Position numbers and translations under genes: made by a program
Assembly: GCF_009763245.1 (NCBI RefSeq)
Contig: NZ_WKJZ01000002.1
Span: 383,251-447,250, forward strand
DNA: 64,000 bases
Origin: Pseudomonas xionganensis
GTDB taxonomy: Bacteria; Pseudomonadota; Gammaproteobacteria; Pseudomonadales; Pseudomonadaceae
Reading direction: 5' to 3'
The notes under the pieces: generated by a model
Databases searched by the model: none
The model's input: only the letters and a program-made list of their open reading frames with translations
Told to the model about the DNA's origin: nothing
In this document: one piece after another, positions 1 to 9,503 of the stretch
How the letters are laid out: the number at the start of each line of letters is the position of its first letter
How positions within the stretch are numbered: position 1 is the stretch's first letter

Positions 1-2994
1 GCCAGCAACACCGCCACCGATATCACCAGCGGTGAAGTCACCATCGACACCAGCGGCCCAAGCGTTGTAATCAGCACCAACGACAGCAACCTGTCGGCAG
101 GGGAGGCCACAACACTGACCTTTACGTTCAGCGAATCGGTCACTGGCTTTACAGCAGGTGACATCGTTCCTACAGGCGGCACGATCAGTAATCTCGTGCA
201 GTCGACAGGTAACCCTGCCGTCTGGACGGCGACTTTCACCTCAACAGGAGGCGGTTCGCCGAGCGTCAGCCTACCTGCAGGTAGCTATACCGATTTGGCC
301 GGCAATGCAGGTGGTGCTGGCAGCCTGAACCTCAATAGTGACCCAATTGCCAGTAACGACAACTACCTGGTTTCCGGGCTGGTTGGTCAGTACTTTGGCT
401 ACAACGAAGGGACTAACGGCGCCAACCTGACCAACCTCAGCCAGGTTGAAACTTTCATCAATGGCCGCGCACCTACTGCCACCTTCACAGCCACCAACCT
501 GAACTACGGGCCGGTGAGCAATGACGGCTTGGGTAACGGCACCAGCCTGCAAACCTTCCTCAAAGCTGATGCTGGCAGTTTGTCAACTGATCCGGCAAAT
601 ACCTCCGATGCCATCCTCAAACTCAACGGTATCGTTAACCTGGCCGCTGGTACTTATCAGTTCCGCGTCACTGCAGATGATGGTTACAGCATCCGCATCA
701 ACGGTCAGACTGTTGCCGAATACAACGGCAACCAAGGTGCGACCGCTAGAGAGTCTCTGACCTTTACCGTTCCACAGGGTGGGGCTCAGCAAATCGAAAT
801 CGTCTACTGGGATCAGGGTGGCGCGGCTCAACTGACTATTGAACTTCGCCCGCAAGGCGGCTCCTACAGCGTACTGGGAGGCAGTGCGCTGCAAAATGAA
901 ATCCCAGCCCTGGTCACCAACGAAGATCAGGCTCTTACCATCAGCCCAGCGACTCTGCTGGGTAATGATACGGATCCGGATGGCAACCCGATCAGCATCA
1001 TCAGCGTGCAAGGAGCGACGCATGGCAACGTCGCGCTGATTGGCGGCAACGTGGTGTTTACCCCTGACGCCAACTACAACGGTGCGGCCACCTTTACTTA
1101 CACCGTGAGTGATGGCCTGGGTGGTCTGTCCACTGCAACGGTGACGGTCGGCGTCAAAGCGGTCAACGATGCACCTGCGGCAGTTGCCGATAGCGCTACA
1201 ACCAATGAAGACACACCCGTTACCATCAATGTGCTGGCTAATGATACTGACGTCGATGGCGACAACCTGATCGTTACAGGGGCAACAGCCAGTAACGGTA
1301 CTGTGGTGGTCAACGCCGATAACACCCTGAGCTTTACGCCGGCCAGCAATTTCAGTGGCACAGCACTGATTCAGTACAGCATCAGTGATGGCAAAGGCGG
1401 TACCTCCAGCGCCCAACTAAGCGTGACTGTCACACCTCAAGCCGATGCACCATTGATCTCGCCAGTGTCGAACATCTTTGTGCTCAACCCTGGAGCCACT
1501 GTCATTTCAACGGGCAACACCGATACACCGATCAACACAGCGGCTCTCAACGCAGGCGATGGTATTTCGCAAGCCAATCTGGAGGCAGAGCTTGGTCTGG
1601 CTGCAGGCTACTTGGACAACCGCTTCAACCCGACCGGGCCGAACGTTAATGACACAGGCAACGTTGACGTAATAGACGGTAAAGCCACCTATGCCGACTA
1701 CAACTTGGTCAACGGCACAACAGTTAACTGGAACTACTCATTCACTAATGGCGAGAACCTCGCCAGCGAAGTACAGGGTGGTTACAACGACTTGGTCGTG
1801 TTGCTCGTGACAGACCCGGCAGGTAATCGTAATGCCTTCCTGGTGGACTCATCAGAGTCTAAGTTTCCGAACTTCACCAGTAACGGGACATTCAGTTATA
1901 CCGCGACTCAAAGTGGCAACTACAGCTTCAGCTGGCTGGTACTCAATGGTCGCGACGGCCTCAAAGACTCGTCTCTGTCGCTTACCAATACCAACTTCAC
2001 CCAGAGTGGAAGCACAACGCTTTACGGCGCGCCTATTGCGTTATCACTTGCAGCACAACTGGTCGACAAGGATGGTTCAGAGTCTCTGAGCCTCGTCCTG
2101 TCGGGACTTCCGACTGGCGCTAGCCTGAGCGCGGGGACCAACAATGGCGACGGCAGCTGGACGCTAAGCGCCAGCGACCTGAACAACCTGCATCTGCTAC
2201 CACCTGCTGGCTACACCGGAACGCTGAACCTGACGCTGACCGGCACTGCTACAGAAACAACCAATAACCACACTGCTAACAGTTCGCAATCGTTCAGCAT
2301 CACCATCAATGAAACCAGCAATACACTGACCAACGCGACCGCTGGCAACGATACGCTTACCGGAACTGCGAACAATGACCTGATTCGGGGTTACAACGGC
2401 GATGACACCCTTAACGGCGGTAGTGGTAATGACCTGATCTACGGCGGCGTCGGTAATGACACACTCAACGGCGGTGCCGGGAACGATCATCTTTACGGCG
2501 GGATTGGCAACGATACCTTGAATGGCGATGCAGGGAATGACTTCCTCAATGGTGAGTCCGGCAACGATATTCTCAATGGCGGAGCCGGAGACGACATTCT
2601 GCGCGGTGGCCTCGGTAACGACACGCTGACTGGCAGTACAGGTAAGGATCTGTTCCTCTGGCAACGCGGTGATCTGAACACTGCGGGTGGTCGGGATATT
2701 GTCCGGGACTTCAACGCCAGCGAAGGTGACCGCATTGATTTGCACGATCTGCTGCAAGGCGAGAATGACGGCAATATTCTCAATTACCTGCGCGTGGACA
2801 CTGCAACATCCACACTGTTGATCAGCAGTACGGGGGTGCTCAACGCCAGCGGCAGTAATGCTGATGTAACCATCAGGCTGGAGAATGGCAGTGGCAGCAA
2901 TCTGAATTTCAACCCTGGCAACCTGAGCCAGGCTGATCTGGTCAACTCGCTGATCGCCGGTGCCGATCCGCTGATTAAGATCGACCACAACTGA
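1..2994 (+). CDS. lapA: LapA-like RTX adhesin, C-terminal part (5' truncated)
   Basis: The reading frame is open from base 1, so the gene begins upstream; 997 residues are visible. It looks like the distal end of a giant type I-secreted surface adhesin that anchors biofilm cells. In order: the end of an Ig-like repeat (about residues 1-110), a PA14 carbohydrate-binding-type domain (about 124-287, YWDQGG near its end), two cadherin-like repeats with NDTDPDG and NDTDVDG motifs (about 300-475), a region of unknown fold, about ten RTX nonapeptides of GGxGNDxL type (about 779-880), and a C-terminal type I secretion target domain. The LapG cleavage site would be at the missing N-terminus. lapD and lapG lie immediately downstream on the other strand, which supports the assignment. 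Any large RTX adhesin under LapD/LapG control would look alike here. Confidence 0.85.
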   Translation, partial: ASNTATDITSGEVTIDTSGPSVVISTNDSNLSAGEATTLTFTFSESVTGFTAGDIVPTGGTISNLVQSTGNPAVWTATFTSTGGGSPSVSLPAGSYTDLAGNAGGAGSLNLNSDPIASNDNYLVSGLVGQYFGYNEGTNGANLTNLSQVETFINGRAPTATFTATNLNYGPVSNDGLGNGTSLQTFLKADAGSLSTDPANTSDAILKLNGIVNLAAGTYQFRVTADDGYSIRINGQTVAEYNGNQGATARESLTFTVPQGGAQQIEIVYWDQGGAAQLTIELRPQGGSYSVLGGSALQNEIPALVTNEDQALTISPATLLGNDTDPDGNPISIISVQGATHGNVALIGGNVVFTPDANYNGAATFTYTVSDGLGGLSTATVTVGVKAVNDAPAAVADSATTNEDTPVTINVLANDTDVDGDNLIVTGATASNGTVVVNADNTLSFTPASNFSGTALIQYSISDGKGGTSSAQLSVTVTPQADAPLISPVSNIFVLNPGATVISTGNTDTPINTAALNAGDGISQANLEAELGLAAGYLDNRFNPTGPNVNDTGNVDVIDGKATYADYNLVNGTTVNWNYSFTNGENLASEVQGGYNDLVVLLVTDPAGNRNAFLVDSSESKFPNFTSNGTFSYTATQSGNYSFSWLVLNGRDGLKDSSLSLTNTNFTQSGSTTLYGAPIALSLAAQLVDKDGSESLSLVLSGLPTGASLSAGTNNGDGSWTLSASDLNNLHLLPPAGYTGTLNLTLTGTATETTNNHTANSSQSFSITINETSNTLTNATAGNDTLTGTANNDLIRGYNGDDTLNGGSGNDLIYGGVGNDTLNGGAGNDHLYGGIGNDTLNGDAGNDFLNGESGNDILNGGAGDDILRGGLGNDTLTGSTGKDLFLWQRGDLNTAGGRDIVRDFNASEGDRIDLHDLLQGENDGNILNYLRVDTATSTLLISSTGVLNASGSNADVTIRLENGSGSNLNFNPGNLSQADLVNSLIAGADPLIKIDHN

Positions 2995-3000
2995 TGGCAA

Positions 3001-3033
3001 GAACCCCGCTACCATAAGGTGGCGGGGTTCTTA
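3001..3033 (+). terminator. Terminator after the adhesin gene
   Basis: A 12-bp stem (GAACCCCGCTAC with GTGGCGGGGTTC, one G-T pair) with a six-base loop begins 7 bases after the stop codon. The following T tract is short (TTAT), so termination may be partial. Confidence 0.7.
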
Positions 3034-3059
3034 TCGGTTCAACAGGCAAGGAGCGGTCG

Positions 3060-3398
3060 ATGTTGTATGTAAAGCGCGATACCTACGGCAACCTGCTGCA
3101 GGTCGAGGCGGCGCCTTTCGAGGGCATGGATGGCGAGTTGGCGGCTGACAGCCAGGAGGCTCAGGCCTGGTTTGCCAACCAGACGGCCGAAAGCAGCCTG
3201 CTCCAGTTGAAACAGAGCGACCTGGATATGATCCGGGTCCTGGAAGACTTGATCACGGTGCTGATCCGCAAGGGGGTGGTACGTATCACCGACCTGCCGG
3301 AGGCGGCGCAGAGCAAGCTGGTGGGCCGCAGCAAGGCGCGGGATGCCTTGGGCGGGTTGCATCGGTTGATAAATGATGATGAGTCGGAGCTGATCTAA
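3060..3398 (+). CDS. Conserved hypothetical protein (112 aa)
   Basis: A small acidic protein with no signal peptide or membrane segment. From memory, similar proteins starting MLYVKRD are widespread in Pseudomonas and often carry the label tryptophan synthase subunit beta-like. Nothing here resembles the PLP fold of TrpB and the length is about a quarter of it, so I do not use that name. The middle part (LLQLKQSDLDMIRVLEDL) looks helical. AAGGAG lies 7 bases before the ATG. It sits between the adhesin and the convergent lapD gene and may be read through from the adhesin promoter. Function unknown. Confidence 0.8.
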   Translation: MLYVKRDTYGNLLQVEAAPFEGMDGELAADSQEAQAWFANQTAESSLLQLKQSDLDMIRVLEDLITVLIRKGVVRITDLPEAAQSKLVGRSKARDALGGLHRLINDDESELI

Positions 3399-3620
3399 GA
3401 ACCTGTTTACAATCTGCTGCGCGTCGGCCCTGCTGCGTAGCAACGACCAACAGGAGTAACAGCCGCAGGCTGGCCCGAAGGGCGAGTGAAACGAGTAATG
3501 CTCATGTACAGCTCGTACACTCCGCTTCCTCGCCGTTTTGACCAGCCGATGGTTGTTACTGGCGTAGCGCCTTGCAGGGCTCTAGCTCGCGAGATCGTAA
3601 AAAGGCTCTAAAAACCTCGG
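3399..3620. repeat. Dispersed intergenic repeat, copy 1
   Basis: Gene-free stretch containing the segment AATGCTCATGTACAG...CTCCGCTTCCTCGCC and a GCTGCGCGTCGGCC start. Related copies occur near 35765 (inverted), 44424 and 56118. It has no open frame and lies between convergent genes. Confidence 0.7.
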
Positions 3621-3636
3621 CACAGCGAATCACCCT

Positions 3637-3662
3637 GTAGGAGCCAGCTTGCTGGCTCCTAC
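3637..3662. repeat. REP palindrome
   Basis: Perfect inverted repeat GTAGGAGCCAGC/GCTGGCTCCTAC with a two-base loop, downstream of the lapD stop codon. The same unit recurs as a pair at 50611-50673. It could also act as a terminator for either convergent gene. Confidence 0.75.
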
Positions 3663-3677
3663 TCGTTTGGGCCCGGA

Positions 3678-5612
3678 TTAAGCCCAGGGCCCCGGTTCGC
3701 CAAACAGACGGCCCTGCACGGCCTCGATGCCCATGCTGCGCAGCACCTGCCACTCCCCTTCGCTTTCCACCCGCTCGGCGATCAGCGGTAGGTCGATGCT
3801 GTTGGCGGCGCGCTGCATGGCTTCGATAAACAGGCGCTTGTCGCCTTCCTGGTCGATGGCGCGGATATAACTGCCGTCCACCTTGAGGTAGGCCAGGCCC
3901 AGCTTGGCCAGGTTGCCGATCATGCTGAAACGGCCGCCGAAGTGTTGCAGACCAAGGGCAAAACCCAGGCTGCGCAGGCGCTGGGTCAGGGCCTCCAGGG
4001 CATCCTGTTCGGGCAACTGGTCTTCGTCCAGCTCCAGGGTCAGGCGCGGGCCGCACTGCGGGTACTGCTGCAGCAAGCTGTAGAGCTGGGCCAGGGCCTG
4101 GGGCTGACGCACGGTGGCGCCGGACAGGCTCAGAGCCAGCTGGCCCTCTTGGTGACTCATACGCTGCAGCACCTGTTCAAGCATGGCCAGGTCCAGACGT
4201 GCCGCCCAACCGAAGCGTTCCACCCAGGGCAGAAAGCGGCCGGCCGGAATCAACGTGCCCTGTTCATCACGCAGGCGGGCAAGAATCTTCTGATGCAGAG
4301 CCTGTTGTGGCTGATCGGTGTGCACCACAGGCTGGGCGAACAGCTGCAGAGCGCCCTGCTCCAGAGCCTGATCAAGTAGCTGATACCAAGTATGGCGCTC
4401 ATCCACCGGCGCCGACAGCCCTGGCTGGCCTGCCAGCGCCCAGCATGACTGGGCCTGCGTGGCAGCCTGGGCCAGGGCCGCATCCAGCAGGCGGTAGAGT
4501 TCGTCAGCCGATTCACCCGGAGAGAATGCCCCCAGCCCCATATGGGCCACGGGCGTGCAATCGCTGGCGCCGGTTTGCTGCAGGCTGAACAGGGCCTGCT
4601 CCAGCTGCTCGGCCAGCTGCACGGCTTCGTCATGGGCCAGCCCCGGCGCCAGCAGGGCGAATTCGCCGCCCCGATTGCGCGCCAGGACAAAGCGCCCATG
4701 GCTCAGCAGACGCAGCTGCTCGGCAATGGCTTGCAGCAGCTGATCGGTGCGCGCGCCGCCCAGGCGCTGGTTGAGTCCGGCCAGGTCGTTGACCCGCAAT
4801 AACAACAAGTAGCCATTGCAGGCCTGCTCGTCGACATTCAGGCGGGCATGCAGCTGCAGATCGAAATAGCGCCGGTTGGCCAGGCCGGTGAGGCTGTCCT
4901 GGTAGGCCTCGGCCCGCAGCACCTCGCTGCGCGCCGCCTCCTCGGCGAACAGCGCCTTGAGCTTGCCGACCATCTGGTTCATGGCGTTGACCACCCGGCG
5001 AAACTCCGGCGTCTTGGGCAGCTCGGCCAGGCTGAGAAACTCACGGCGGGCGATGGCATTGGACTGTTCGACCATATAGTCCAGCGGGCGCAGCTGGCGC
5101 TTGAGCAGCAACACACCGAGCGCCACGCAGAGCAGGCTGCTCAGGGCCAGCCAGAGCAGGTTGCCCAGGGCGCTCTGCCACAGTTTGCCGATGGCGAACA
5201 GCGGATGGCTGGTGACCTGCACATGGGCGGCCTGGCGCCAGCCGTCACTGACGATGGCATCGCCACGGGCCGGCGCCAGGTCCACCAGATCGGCAAACCA
5301 CTGCGGCGCCTCACTCGTCACCGGCACACCGCTGCGCTCCACCAGCAGCGCGCCGCTGTTTGGATCGAGCACGCGGATGCTCTCGAAGTAGCCACTGTCG
5401 AAGATCGAGCTGACCATCAGCTCGATCATCGCCACATCATTCACATGGGGGCTCAGGGACAGGCCCAGGGCCGTGGCCGCATCCTGGGCATGGGCGCGCA
5501 ACTGGTTGACCTGCTGCTCGCGGGAGCTCTCCACGCTGACCAGAAAGCTGCCGGTGAAATTCACCAGCAGCAGCACGCAGATGGCGATAAACAGCTGCTT
5601 GAACAATGACAT
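3678..5612 (-). CDS. lapD: LapD, c-di-GMP receptor controlling adhesin release
   Basis: Inner-membrane signalling protein that binds c-di-GMP in its cytoplasmic part and sequesters LapG through its periplasmic domain, which keeps the adhesin on the surface. In 644 residues: N-terminal membrane anchor, periplasmic LapD/MoxY-type domain, second membrane segment near residues 150-170, HAMP, degenerate GGDEF (RGGEF in place of GGDEF) and degenerate EAL (KILARL in place of EAL). Both enzymatic signatures are lost, as expected of a receptor. I start at the ATG six bases after AGGAG; a TTG one codon earlier is less likely. It follows lapG by 22 bases and is convergent with the adhesin. Confidence 0.93.
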   Translation of the reverse strand: MSLFKQLFIAICVLLLVNFTGSFLVSVESSREQQVNQLRAHAQDAATALGLSLSPHVNDVAMIELMVSSIFDSGYFESIRVLDPNSGALLVERSGVPVTSEAPQWFADLVDLAPARGDAIVSDGWRQAAHVQVTSHPLFAIGKLWQSALGNLLWLALSSLLCVALGVLLLKRQLRPLDYMVEQSNAIARREFLSLAELPKTPEFRRVVNAMNQMVGKLKALFAEEAARSEVLRAEAYQDSLTGLANRRYFDLQLHARLNVDEQACNGYLLLLRVNDLAGLNQRLGGARTDQLLQAIAEQLRLLSHGRFVLARNRGGEFALLAPGLAHDEAVQLAEQLEQALFSLQQTGASDCTPVAHMGLGAFSPGESADELYRLLDAALAQAATQAQSCWALAGQPGLSAPVDERHTWYQLLDQALEQGALQLFAQPVVHTDQPQQALHQKILARLRDEQGTLIPAGRFLPWVERFGWAARLDLAMLEQVLQRMSHQEGQLALSLSGATVRQPQALAQLYSLLQQYPQCGPRLTLELDEDQLPEQDALEALTQRLRSLGFALGLQHFGGRFSMIGNLAKLGLAYLKVDGSYIRAIDQEGDKRLFIEAMQRAANSIDLPLIAERVESEGEWQVLRSMGIEAVQGRLFGEPGPWA

Positions 5613-5634
5613 CAATGACTCCTAACAGGCCCGC

Positions 5635-6288
5635 TCAAGGGAAACCCTCGGCGCGCATTTTCTTCAACAGGTCCTGCCAGCGCGACAGCTGCTTGCTGTT
5701 ACCCACTTGCCGGCCATTACCCGCGCCCGGCACCCATACACCCTCGGCATTGAAGGCATATACCGGCTGCAGGTCGGGGCGCCGGCTGGCCGGCTCGATG
5801 GCGTCGATCAGGTTGTCCAGCACCAGCGGCTCGGCCTGGGGATGGGCGTAATAGGTCAACACCATATGCGCCTGGTTGAGGCGCAGCGCCTTGACGTAGG
5901 TTATGCGCAGCTTGTCGCTGGCCACGCCGAGCTGACGCAGGCTGATGTACTTGGCGATGGCGTAGTCTTCACAATCACCGGCACCGCGCCACAGCGCCTC
6001 CACCGGGGTGGCCCAGTAGTCCTGCACGCGCCACACCTCGCTATCGTCACGAAAGCGCACACGCAGGTTGAAGAAGCGATTGACGGCCTTGAGCTGCGCC
6101 AGCTCCTCGGCACCGCCCTGCTCCTGCAGGAGGCGCTGCCACGACTCGATGCGTTCGCGCCCTTGGCCCAGGGGACCGTAGAGCTGCTCGGCGCGGCGAC
6201 TGATCTGGCTGAAATCCCAGGCGGCCTGCAACCCGCCCAGCGTCAGGGCAAGCAGCAATAACGCCACCCCGACCTTGCCGGGCATCAT
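5635..6288 (-). CDS. lapG: LapG, periplasmic cysteine protease of the adhesin
   Basis: Calcium-dependent transglutaminase-like (BTLCP) cysteine protease that clips LapA-type adhesins near their N-terminus when c-di-GMP is low. The triad is visible: Cys106 in GDCEDYAIAKY, His141 in QAHMVLTYY and Asp158 in VLDNL; the acidic residues flanking the cysteine fit the calcium site. The N-terminus has a hydrophobic export segment (VGVALLLLALTLGG). The frame stays open to 6378, but the extra 30 residues precede the signal segment and the start at 6288 gives a normal export signal; the ribosome site is weak either way. First gene of a lapG-lapD operon. Confidence 0.9.
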   Translation of the reverse strand: MMPGKVGVALLLLALTLGGLQAAWDFSQISRRAEQLYGPLGQGRERIESWQRLLQEQGGAEELAQLKAVNRFFNLRVRFRDDSEVWRVQDYWATPVEALWRGAGDCEDYAIAKYISLRQLGVASDKLRITYVKALRLNQAHMVLTYYAHPQAEPLVLDNLIDAIEPASRRPDLQPVYAFNAEGVWVPGAGNGRQVGNSKQLSRWQDLLKKMRAEGFP

Positions 6289-6439
6289 CCGCACGACTTC
6301 GCGACTCCCCACTGCACACCAGACTTCCCTCACAAGACGGGCGCCATGGTGCGGGCCTGACTGGCAAAAGGCAATCACGGGCTGGACAGGCCCGGGCCGC
6401 CCTGTTCAGACTGCGCCGAGCAAAGCGGAGAGCCTGCCT

Positions 6440-7078
6440 GTGATCGAACATTTCCTCATGCGTTTTCGCCTGCGCCTGCTGTTTGGCGCAAGCGTGTTGC
6501 TGACTGCCGTAATGGGCTGGCCAGAGCCACCGCTGTGGCTGCAATGGACGGCGCTGTTGCTGCTGGTGATAACCGCCATCAATACATTGCGCCATAAAAG
6601 GCTGTTCTTCAGCCTGGTGCTGATCCTGGGCCTGACCAACCTACTGCTACTGGCGCTGGAACAGCTGATCGGACTCCCCGCCAACCTGAGTCATGGCCTG
6701 GGCTTGTTTGTCTTTTACCTGGCGATGGTGGCTTCGCTGTTTCACCGGGTCATTCATGAGCGCCCGGTCACGGGCGAGCTGATCTACGGCCTGCTGGCTT
6801 TTTATCTGCAATTGGCGCTGGCCTTTGCCATGGCCTATCAGATCATCAACGGCCTGGTACCGGAGGCCTTCGGGAGTGACCGCGGCGCCCTGCAGCTGGA
6901 TGATTTCGTCTACTACAGCCTGGTCACCCTGACCACCGTGGGCTACGGCGATATCCATGCCCTGGCCCCGGCCGCACGCCTGCTGGCGGGCGCCGAGGCA
7001 GTGGCCGGGGTGATGTTTATCGCCATTGCAGTGGCGCGCAGCCTGATGCTGATCAGCGACCGCGAGGAAGATATTTGA
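6440..7078 (+). CDS. Ion channel family protein (potassium channel-like)
   Basis: Membrane protein of 212 residues with several hydrophobic helices, ending in a two-helix pore module. The selectivity-filter motif TTVGYGD lies near residue 170 and is followed by a final helix (AEAVAGVMFIAIAVARSLML). This supports a K+-type pore; no RCK or cyclic-nucleotide domain is present. I start at GTG 6440, nine bases after GGAG, with the ATG at 6458 as an alternative. The open frame upstream to 6275 overlaps lapG and is unlikely to be coding. Divergent from lapG; the physiological ion is unknown. Confidence 0.82.
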   Translation: MIEHFLMRFRLRLLFGASVLLTAVMGWPEPPLWLQWTALLLLVITAINTLRHKRLFFSLVLILGLTNLLLLALEQLIGLPANLSHGLGLFVFYLAMVASLFHRVIHERPVTGELIYGLLAFYLQLALAFAMAYQIINGLVPEAFGSDRGALQLDDFVYYSLVTLTTVGYGDIHALAPAARLLAGAEAVAGVMFIAIAVARSLMLISDREEDI

Positions 7079-7188
7079 GGTGATCGCTTAATTAACGGCT
7101 AACACTTCGTAGGAACGGATTTATCCACGAAAATCGCGGCTCAAGCCCCTAAAAGGACCCGCGGCACATCACCTGACCTGAGCCTGAC

Positions 7189-7443
7189 TCAGCGCCTGGG
7201 CGGCAACCCCTGAATATGCAGCACGCCAAACAGCAGTACCTGCAGGCGCTCCAGCCAGGGTTGCGGACGGCTCTGCAGGCGCCGGCGAAACAGCAGCACC
7301 TCGCCGATATGGGCCAGCAACACCGCGGCGGCGGCCAGGCTGAGCGGCCAGAACCAGGCCTCGCCCAGGGGCACGAACAGATTGGCCAGCGCCAGCAGCC
7401 AGAACATGGCCAGCGCGCCCTTGGCAAAACTCAGCAGATGCAT
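7189..7443 (-). CDS. DUF1145 family membrane protein
   Basis: An 84-residue protein with two or three hydrophobic segments (FWLLALANLFVPLGEAWFW; LSLAAAAVLLAHIGEVLLF) followed by a basic tail, typical of the DUF1145 family. The start is fixed by GGAGA seven bases before the ATG; a longer frame to 7491 lacks such a site. Function unknown; it stands alone between the ion channel and the alkylsulfatase. Confidence 0.75.
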   Translation of the reverse strand: MHLLSFAKGALAMFWLLALANLFVPLGEAWFWPLSLAAAAVLLAHIGEVLLFRRRLQSRPQPWLERLQVLLFGVLHIQGLPPRR

Positions 7444-7545
7444 AGCGGGGTCTCCGTTATTGAATGGCACCACCGAGTCTGCCGCGCTCACGCCCCAAGA
7501 GCCGCTGGACTTTGGTTGAGCGCACGGCCGCTACAGGTTAATCAC

Positions 7546-7587
7546 GGCGCACCCTACAGCCGCAACTCGCAGTCCGTAGGGTGCGCC
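7546..7587. repeat. Inverted repeat GGCGCACCCTAC, possible terminator
   Basis: Perfect 12-bp arms (GGCGCACCCTAC / GTAGGGTGCGCC) separated by 18 bases, downstream of the alkylsulfatase gene. It belongs to the GTAGGGTG intergenic repeats; a related unit is at 61545. Confidence 0.6.
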
Positions 7588-7618
7588 GTACGCACCCGCC
7601 AAACGGGCTGCCGTGCAC

Positions 7619-9406
7619 CTAGCGCAGCGTCAGGGCAATCGGTGCATCCTCGAAATCGAAGCAGCCGAGAAAGGTCCTGAGCTCCAGCAGATTGCCGTCA
7701 ACCTTGACATCACCCAGCAGCGCGCCCTTGAGCAGGCCATTCTCGCCACTCATCACGGTGTCCAGATAGGTCTTGTCGAGGGTCAGTTTAAGCCTGGTGC
7801 CCTCGGGGATGCCCTTATGCAATTGCACCACGCCACGGCGCACCTCTAGAGCCCATTGCTCGCCGATATCCGGGAAGTCAAAGCCCAGGGTCAGCTCGAC
7901 ATCATGGGCTTTTTCCGGGTCGACTCGGGTAATCCAGTTCTGCAAAAAGATCCGCGCCGGGAAGTTCTTCAGCATGTCCGGGGAGAGAAACGCACTGCGC
8001 ATGTCCTGGGCCAGCTGCTGCACCTCGTCACCGTCGAACTGGCCCTCCAGTTCCATGGCGCTCATCAGGTACCAGTTGCGCCAGTTGATATTCATGCTGG
8101 CGTAACCCAGCTTGCGGAAACTGCGCGCCTTGATATCGCGGGCCAGCTTGTCCTCGTTATCCACCTGAATGGCGTAGCTGGAAAGTTCGGCAGCCCACTG
8201 GTGATCGCCCTTGAGGTAGGCCTCACCGGCAGCCAGCAGCAGCTTTTCCCGGCCACCCATCAAGGCGATCAGCCGTTCGGCCTTGTCTTTCGGCGGCAGC
8301 GGATCGAGGGCCACCGGGTCGCCCTGGAACCAGCCCAGGTAGCCGTTGTAGATCTGCCGCACGCTGTGTTTCACCGTGCCGTAGTACTCGCGCAGGTAAG
8401 GCGTGTAGCCGGCCAGATGTGGCGGCAGCTTGACCTTCTCCACCAGCTCGTCCGGGGTCAGGCCCTTGTTTATCCAGCGCACGCTCTGGTCGTGGATATA
8501 GGCGATGCCGTCGCGGGTCATGCGCAGCACTTCCTCGACCTTATCCTGGCCACTGACCGGGCGGCCGTGCAGCGGCACCATATGCTCGGCGCGGTATTCA
8601 CGCAGCCTGTCCAGGCTCTCGACCCACTGCACCGGGTCGCGGAACTTGGTGCCGCGCAGGGTGTGGATATTCGGCAGGGTCGGGCCCTGTTCCACCTCGG
8701 CGCTGATCAGCACGCGGTTATCCGGCAGGTAGACGGTGATCTCGTCCGGCGCTTCGCTGGGTACATGCAGGAACTGCAGATCCAGCCCGGCGATGCGGGT
8801 GTCGAGCTTGTCCTTGAAAGTCAGGGTCGGCGCGATAAAGGTCGAGGCTTCTACAACTGCCAGCGGCCCGATCCCCGCATTCATCTGTTCGTGGTCGCTG
8901 TCCGGCAGGCCGGCGCCGAAGCTGTAGCCGGAACGCACCGAAAGAATCGGCCCGACCAGCGCGCCCTGGGCCACCACATTGGCCAGCAGGGTTTCGTGGG
9001 CAATGATCTGCACCTCGCCGCTGCGCACCTGTTCTTCCGTGACGAAGGCCTTCACACCGTTGATATGGTCTGGGTGGAAGTGGGTGTAGACCACCGCCTT
9101 GACCGGCTTGTCGCTGATCTTGCGGAACTCGGCCATGATCTTGCGCGACTCGCTGACCGCCTCGCCGGTGTCGACGATGATCAGCCCTTCCGGCGCCTCG
9201 ATCATCGCCACGTTGCCCAGTTGCCAGCCCACCGCCGAATAGACGTTGCCGGCCACCTGGTAGACCTGTTGCGTGAAGTGTTTGCTGTGCTCGGCCAGCT
9301 CCGGGTGGATCGAGGCGTTGATCTGCTCGTCAGGCAAGGCCGCATGGCCGGCCATGGGCAAGGCCAGGCTCAGCAGCACGGCGGCAGTTCGATTGAGTGA
9401 AAACAT
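7619..9406 (-). CDS. Alkyl/aryl sulfatase, SdsA1-like, metallo-beta-lactamase fold
   Basis: Exported hydrolase of 595 residues predicted to cleave primary alkyl sulfates such as SDS into alcohol and sulfate. A signal peptide (LLSLALPMAGHA) is followed by a metallo-beta-lactamase domain with the zinc motif THFHPDH, an alkylsulfatase dimerisation domain (about residues 390-470) and a C-terminal SCP2-like domain. It is somewhat shorter than P. aeruginosa SdsA1. The frame extends to 9766, but that part is antisense to the LysR gene and precedes the signal peptide, so I start at 9406. The divergent LysR gene is the likely regulator. The exact substrate is not determined by sequence. Confidence 0.88.
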   Translation of the reverse strand: MFSLNRTAAVLLSLALPMAGHAALPDEQINASIHPELAEHSKHFTQQVYQVAGNVYSAVGWQLGNVAMIEAPEGLIIVDTGEAVSESRKIMAEFRKISDKPVKAVVYTHFHPDHINGVKAFVTEEQVRSGEVQIIAHETLLANVVAQGALVGPILSVRSGYSFGAGLPDSDHEQMNAGIGPLAVVEASTFIAPTLTFKDKLDTRIAGLDLQFLHVPSEAPDEITVYLPDNRVLISAEVEQGPTLPNIHTLRGTKFRDPVQWVESLDRLREYRAEHMVPLHGRPVSGQDKVEEVLRMTRDGIAYIHDQSVRWINKGLTPDELVEKVKLPPHLAGYTPYLREYYGTVKHSVRQIYNGYLGWFQGDPVALDPLPPKDKAERLIALMGGREKLLLAAGEAYLKGDHQWAAELSSYAIQVDNEDKLARDIKARSFRKLGYASMNINWRNWYLMSAMELEGQFDGDEVQQLAQDMRSAFLSPDMLKNFPARIFLQNWITRVDPEKAHDVELTLGFDFPDIGEQWALEVRRGVVQLHKGIPEGTRLKLTLDKTYLDTVMSGENGLLKGALLGDVKVDGNLLELRTFLGCFDFEDAPIALTLR

Positions 9407-9503
9407 GGGCAGGCGCTCATTGTTATTGGCAGTGCTGGCAGATTGGCCAATCCAGACCGATAATTCCAATGCATTCCAAAACCAACAATGATGCAAGTAA
9501 CGC

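Noticed and set aside
3060-3398. Label as tryptophan synthase beta-like
   Set aside because: Far too short and no PLP-binding motif.
7856-9400. 514-codon open frame antisense to the alkylsulfatase
   Set aside because: Mirror frame with no domain; sense strand has signal peptide and zinc motif.
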